Positions 21,774 through 24,063 of a DNA stretch of 24,063 nucleotides are shown here, in pieces (within the stretch, counting starts at the first letter, position 1; every line of letters starts with the position of its first letter). The notes beneath the pieces were generated by a model. The model ran no database searches. It had not been told where the DNA came from and was given only the letters and a program-made list of their open reading frames with translations. Origin of the DNA: a virus; IMG/VR virus record IMGVR_UViG_3300007722_001116, positions 1 to 24,063 of that record; one strand, given 5' to 3'. Both the position numbers and the translations under genes were made by a program.

Positions 21774-22552
21774 AACATTGGATAGGCGGTACGGATGACG
21801 TCAAGGTAGGCCCCAGCGGGGTCCATGTCCAGCTCAGCCGGTAACGACTTAGCCGAGTGGCCAAGTTGCGGCAAGCGTGCTATGGGTTCTGTGCGGACGA
21901 TGCGCTTGTAACCTCCCTTGCGTTCAGCGACTGAGCACGTCTTAGTCTCGATGCGCCAGGAGTCGGAGAAGTCTTTTAGTACCGTATCCTTGCTCTGCCC
22001 ACCTATCATCGGGCGGAGCACGGTGGGCGAGTCGTCTGACTCGATGAGTCGTTCGTGGAAGATACAGATGACTGGCTTGCCGTAAGTCTTCAACGCAAGG
22101 ATGAACTTACGGAAGAGGTCTTTGTAGGGATTCCAGTGACTCTTAGTCATTACCCTCTCACCACCGATAATGAGGTCTTTACCAGTACCGGCAAACTTGA
22201 CCAGGTGTGCTTCGAGAAAGATCCCGGCGGAGGTGATGCTGTCGATGATGAGGCCGGTGACCTTTGGTTCGGTGAGTGCTGCTTTGGCAAGGTCTACACT
22301 CCGCATGAACACCTTGTCTAACGGGATGGGGGTGTTGTCGTCCGCTCTATCCGGTGTAATGTAGTAGAACGGCTTGTCGCCGATACGCTCCTTGGCGGGA
22401 GCGATCTTGTGCTCGTAGTCCAGCACGGCGAAGTCCGGCGGCATGAGGTCAAAGGCAAGACACGTCTTGCCCGTGAATGGTTCACCCACAATGGCGAGTG
22501 TGAACTCCGCGAGAGGGGAGTACGTGGAGGAGGGGCGAAGTGAGGGGTTCAT
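21758..22552 (-). CDS. Sak4-like RecA-fold ATPase (AAA_24)
   Basis: The 264-aa protein has Walker A GEPFTGKT (23-30), a Walker B strand GLIIDS with D104, and a later strand PVICIFHERL typical of phage Sak4-type single-strand annealing ATPases (AAA_24 family). Sak4 proteins act in homologous recombination, usually with an SSB-like partner, and here a putative one lies two main genes downstream. The start at 22552 is the ATG overlapping the previous stop (ATGA); an upstream ATG at 22624 would add 24 poorly structured residues inside the coiled-coil gene. A nuclease lies upstream in the same operon. The function is inferred from family and context. Confidence 0.82.
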   Translation of the reverse strand: MNPSLRPSSTYSPLAEFTLAIVGEPFTGKTCLAFDLMPPDFAVLDYEHKIAPAKERIGDKPFYYITPDRADDNTPIPLDKVFMRSVDLAKAALTEPKVTGLIIDSITSAGIFLEAHLVKFAGTGKDLIIGGERVMTKSHWNPYKDLFRKFILALKTYGKPVICIFHERLIESDDSPTVLRPMIGGQSKDTVLKDFSDSWRIETKTCSVAERKGGYKRIVRTEPIARLPQLGHSAKSLPAELDMDPAGAYLDVIRTAYPMLCPQA

Positions 22553-22887
22553 TGTGAGGTTAGTTCGATTATAACGGAACCAAGGTAGTCGAGGGCGTTG
22601 AGACGAATGCGGTACTGAGAACACTTCTCCCTCAACTCTGTTTCACGAGCCTCAACAGCGTTTAACTCCTCTTCTGAGTCCTTGAAGTTCTGCTCACTAA
22701 CAGCTAGAGAAGCAGTCAAGCCTTTCACTTGCTCGGCTTGTTCGTCGAAGAGTTTGATTTTCTCTTTTGTTGCTTCGAGTGCCGCACGGAGCGAATCCTG
22801 GATGTTATTAGCAGAGACTAGGTCTGCGCTCAACTCCTTGATACGTTCGATCAGACTTGGCTCGTCATGTAGTGTTTTATGTTTCAT
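22549..22887 (-). CDS. Coiled-coil protein, 112 aa
   Basis: The protein is almost all charged helix with heptad spacing (IERIKELSADLVSANN ... SLRAALEATKEKIKLFDEQ ... EEELNAVEARETELREK), so a coiled coil over about residues 10-95 is expected. It lies between the Cas4-like nuclease and the Sak4-like ATPase, with ATGA overlaps at both ends. It may pair with the similar 66-aa protein upstream. No catalytic motif is seen; an accessory subunit for the nuclease or ATPase is a guess from position. Confidence 0.65.
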   Translation of the reverse strand: MKHKTLHDEPSLIERIKELSADLVSANNIQDSLRAALEATKEKIKLFDEQAEQVKGLTASLAVSEQNFKDSEEELNAVEARETELREKCSQYRIRLNALDYLGSVIIELTSQ

Positions 22888-23084
22888 AGCGCGGAGACTG
22901 TTCTAATGGTTTTGAGTATGGAGTCCTGCCGGGCGATCATCTCGTTCGCGTCCGCGAGTTCAGCACGTAGTACATCAATTCGATATAAGCAAGACATAGT
23001 ATTCTTGGTGTGTTTCTCTATTGCGGTGTTCAACTCCTTGATGATGTTGATAGCGTCTTTAAGGGCAGTGGGTTTAGCTTTCAT
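22884..23084 (-). CDS. Coiled-coil protein, 66 aa
   Basis: This small helical protein has two charged helices (LKDAINIIKELNTAIEKHTK and VLRAELADANEMIARQDSI) with heptad-like hydrophobic spacing. It overlaps the nuclease gene by 11 nt and the next coiled-coil gene by ATGA. A GGAG lies about 9 nt before the start. Function is unknown; a partner of the downstream coiled-coil protein is plausible. Confidence 0.6.
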   Translation of the reverse strand: MKAKPTALKDAINIIKELNTAIEKHTKNTMSCLYRIDVLRAELADANEMIARQDSILKTIRTVSAL

Positions 23085-23979
23085 TGGTGGGTCTCCATGT
23101 CACGGGTTGATACTCCCTTCCATTCAGCACGGCCTCCCGCATAGCTAGGTCGTTCAGCTCGCAGAGTGATAGGTAGTCACACCGGCCGTATTTGCTGACA
23201 CAGCTTGAAGTATGCTTGCAGAATACATCACTCGCACAAGCGCGGAGTAGGTCTGCGCAAGTGTTGAGGGTGTTCATACGCCAGTCCAGCAAGTCTTGCT
23301 GTTCCAGCGGGTAGGGCTGTCGTTCGACCTCCATCCCTTTACCCGTACGGGTTTCGCGGCGAGTGAACAGCGCGTTGATGACAAAGCCGTGGACCGGCTC
23401 GGCGAGGATGTCTTGCACGACCGCGGCGTAGCCACGCTGTTGCGTGGAGAGCTTGAACTGTGACCAGAAGGTATCTCCACCAATGATGGAGGTCTTGTGG
23501 TCTACCACGAAAAGACGGTTGTTCGCGTCGCGGACGACGAGGTCTATCTTACCTTCCCAGATGACTGGGATCGTCTGCTCGTCTATCGTCACGGAGCCGA
23601 TAGGGTGAGCGAACGGCATCTCGACCATTCGTTTGCTGTCGTGCGTGACGACGGTGTACGTCTCTGCCGCAAACTCGTCGATGTACCGTTTGAGAAGACG
23701 ACGAGCGTAGTCGACGGAGCGGTGGTCCTCGACACCGATCGCGGTGGGGTACGCCTCGTCGAGGACATGAAGGTAGTCCTCGCCAGGGGTGTAGTACGCC
23801 GCCAGGGCGGCATGCATTGCTTTACCGAACTCCCGTCCGATGTAAAACTTAGCCGCCTCACGCTTACGGATGCGGTAGTAGTAGAAGGAGGTGGGACATA
23901 CCATCCACCGGCCTTCCAGTGTGCTGGCGTCTATAACGAGTGCGCCGTTTTCTAGCACGGAGTCGAGGTTAGTCTTCAT
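23074..23979 (-). CDS. Cas4/AddB-like PD-(D/E)XK nuclease with Fe-S-type cysteines
   Basis: The 301-aa protein has the RecB-family nuclease motifs: H56 in FGKAMH, D146 in EGKIDLVV, D160-H-K162 in FVVDHKTS and the QQRGY box at 180-184. C28 in VCPTSFYYYR and a C-terminal set C254, C260, C267 and C273 match the arrangement seen in Cas4 and AddB, where one N-terminal and three C-terminal cysteines hold a 4Fe-4S cluster. It is expected to resect DNA ends. There is no CRISPR array or Cas1, so a recombination role with the Sak4-like ATPase is far more likely than spacer acquisition. The start overlaps the stop of the preceding gene by 11 nt. Confidence 0.88.
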   Translation of the reverse strand: MKTNLDSVLENGALVIDASTLEGRWMVCPTSFYYYRIRKREAAKFYIGREFGKAMHAALAAYYTPGEDYLHVLDEAYPTAIGVEDHRSVDYARRLLKRYIDEFAAETYTVVTHDSKRMVEMPFAHPIGSVTIDEQTIPVIWEGKIDLVVRDANNRLFVVDHKTSIIGGDTFWSQFKLSTQQRGYAAVVQDILAEPVHGFVINALFTRRETRTGKGMEVERQPYPLEQQDLLDWRMNTLNTCADLLRACASDVFCKHTSSCVSKYGRCDYLSLCELNDLAMREAVLNGREYQPVTWRPTNES

Positions 23980-24063
23980 CGTCTAGGAAGTTAAGCAACA
24001 TGTCCTTCTTGACCGGGGCCTCTGCCTTCGGCACGCGTGTTGGCTTTCCGAGTGCTCGTTTTA
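23969..24063 (-). CDS. Unknown protein, C-terminal 30 residues only
   Basis: A frame open to the window edge ends at TAA 23969-23971, overlapping the nuclease start by 11 nt. The visible tail is basic then acidic (VPKAEAPVKKDMLLNFLDDED). The overlap matches the style of this operon, which supports it being real. Too little is present to name it. Confidence 0.6.
   Translation of the reverse strand, partial: KRALGKPTRVPKAEAPVKKDMLLNFLDDED

Noticed and set aside
22565-22575. TATAAT on the minus strand just upstream of the Sak4-like gene, as a promoter -10
   Set aside because: No -35 element at 16-18 nt and no extended -10 TG; it falls in coding sequence (V-I-I-E) of the coiled-coil gene.
23497-23955. 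Plus-strand frame opposite the Cas4-like nuclease
   Set aside because: The nuclease frame has all catalytic motifs; the opposite product is Val/Asp/Arg-rich and looks like a mirror of it.
23074-23979. Cas4-like gene as part of a CRISPR-Cas locus
   Set aside because: No repeat-spacer array and no other cas-type gene is present in the window; the neighbours are phage recombination genes.
1-24063. tRNA genes, rRNA, integrase, transposon ends or riboswitches
   Set aside because: No cloverleaf, conserved rRNA block, recombinase motif or terminal repeat was seen; nearly all bases are accounted for by coding sequence.

Overview
The window is a gene-dense piece of a tailed-phage (Caudoviricetes) genome. 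It holds two long, convergent, co-directional gene blocks, almost no intergenic DNA, virion-type proteins on one arm and a full phage replication/recombination set on the other. No rRNA, tRNA, integrase, transposase or CRISPR array was seen. The gene content (propeller-like tail protein, GNAT-like protein, internal-virion-like proteins, one giant ~290 kDa protein) suggests a podovirus-like phage. That is inference, because no terminase, portal or capsid gene lies in the window. The host cannot be named.

Left arm, + strand, 1-13435: the 3' end of a jelly-roll (C1q/TNF-like) protein; a 639-aa beta-rich, propeller-like tail or stabilisation protein; a GNAT-fold-like protein; three virion/ejection-type proteins with low-complexity regions; then a 2647-aa giant protein with an embedded zincin metallopeptidase signature (HEITH plus a downstream Glu) and a C-terminal region resembling phage large polyvalent proteins. 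Its place at the end of the virion block suggests it is packaged and ejected into the host.

Right arm, - strand, 24063 down to 13386: genes run leftward as a tightly overlapped operon. In transcription order they are: the end of an unknown gene; a Cas4/AddB-like PD-(D/E)XK nuclease with Cys residues suited to an Fe-S cluster; two small coiled-coil proteins; a Sak4-like RecA-fold ATPase; a 27-aa single-membrane-span peptide; an ATP-dependent DNA ligase; a putative ssDNA-binding protein; an intrinsic terminator; a 68-aa protein; a ParB-domain/DNA-methyltransferase fusion; a run of seven small genes (four Cys-rich, two of them tandem paralogs, and one two-span membrane protein); a uracil-DNA glycosylase / 3'-5' exonuclease / family A polymerase fusion; a 57-aa zinc-ribbon-like protein; and a DUF3987-type ATPase (primase-helicase-like). 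Eleven of the leftward junctions are 4-nt stop/start overlaps (nine ATGA, one GTGA, one TTGA), and most others overlap by 11-43 nt. The operon ends tail-to-tail with the giant gene: the two coding regions overlap by 50 nt, and the leftward transcript has an intrinsic terminator embedded inside the giant gene.

Working together, the right arm supplies replication (DUF3987 ATPase, UDG-polymerase, ligase, putative SSB), recombination (Sak4, Cas4-like nuclease) and DNA modification (ParB-methyltransferase). The left arm builds the particle and probably delivers the giant protein at infection. Three coding regions too short for routine calling (21690-21773, 17767-17937, 14597-14770) are placed mainly by their overlaps with neighbours.
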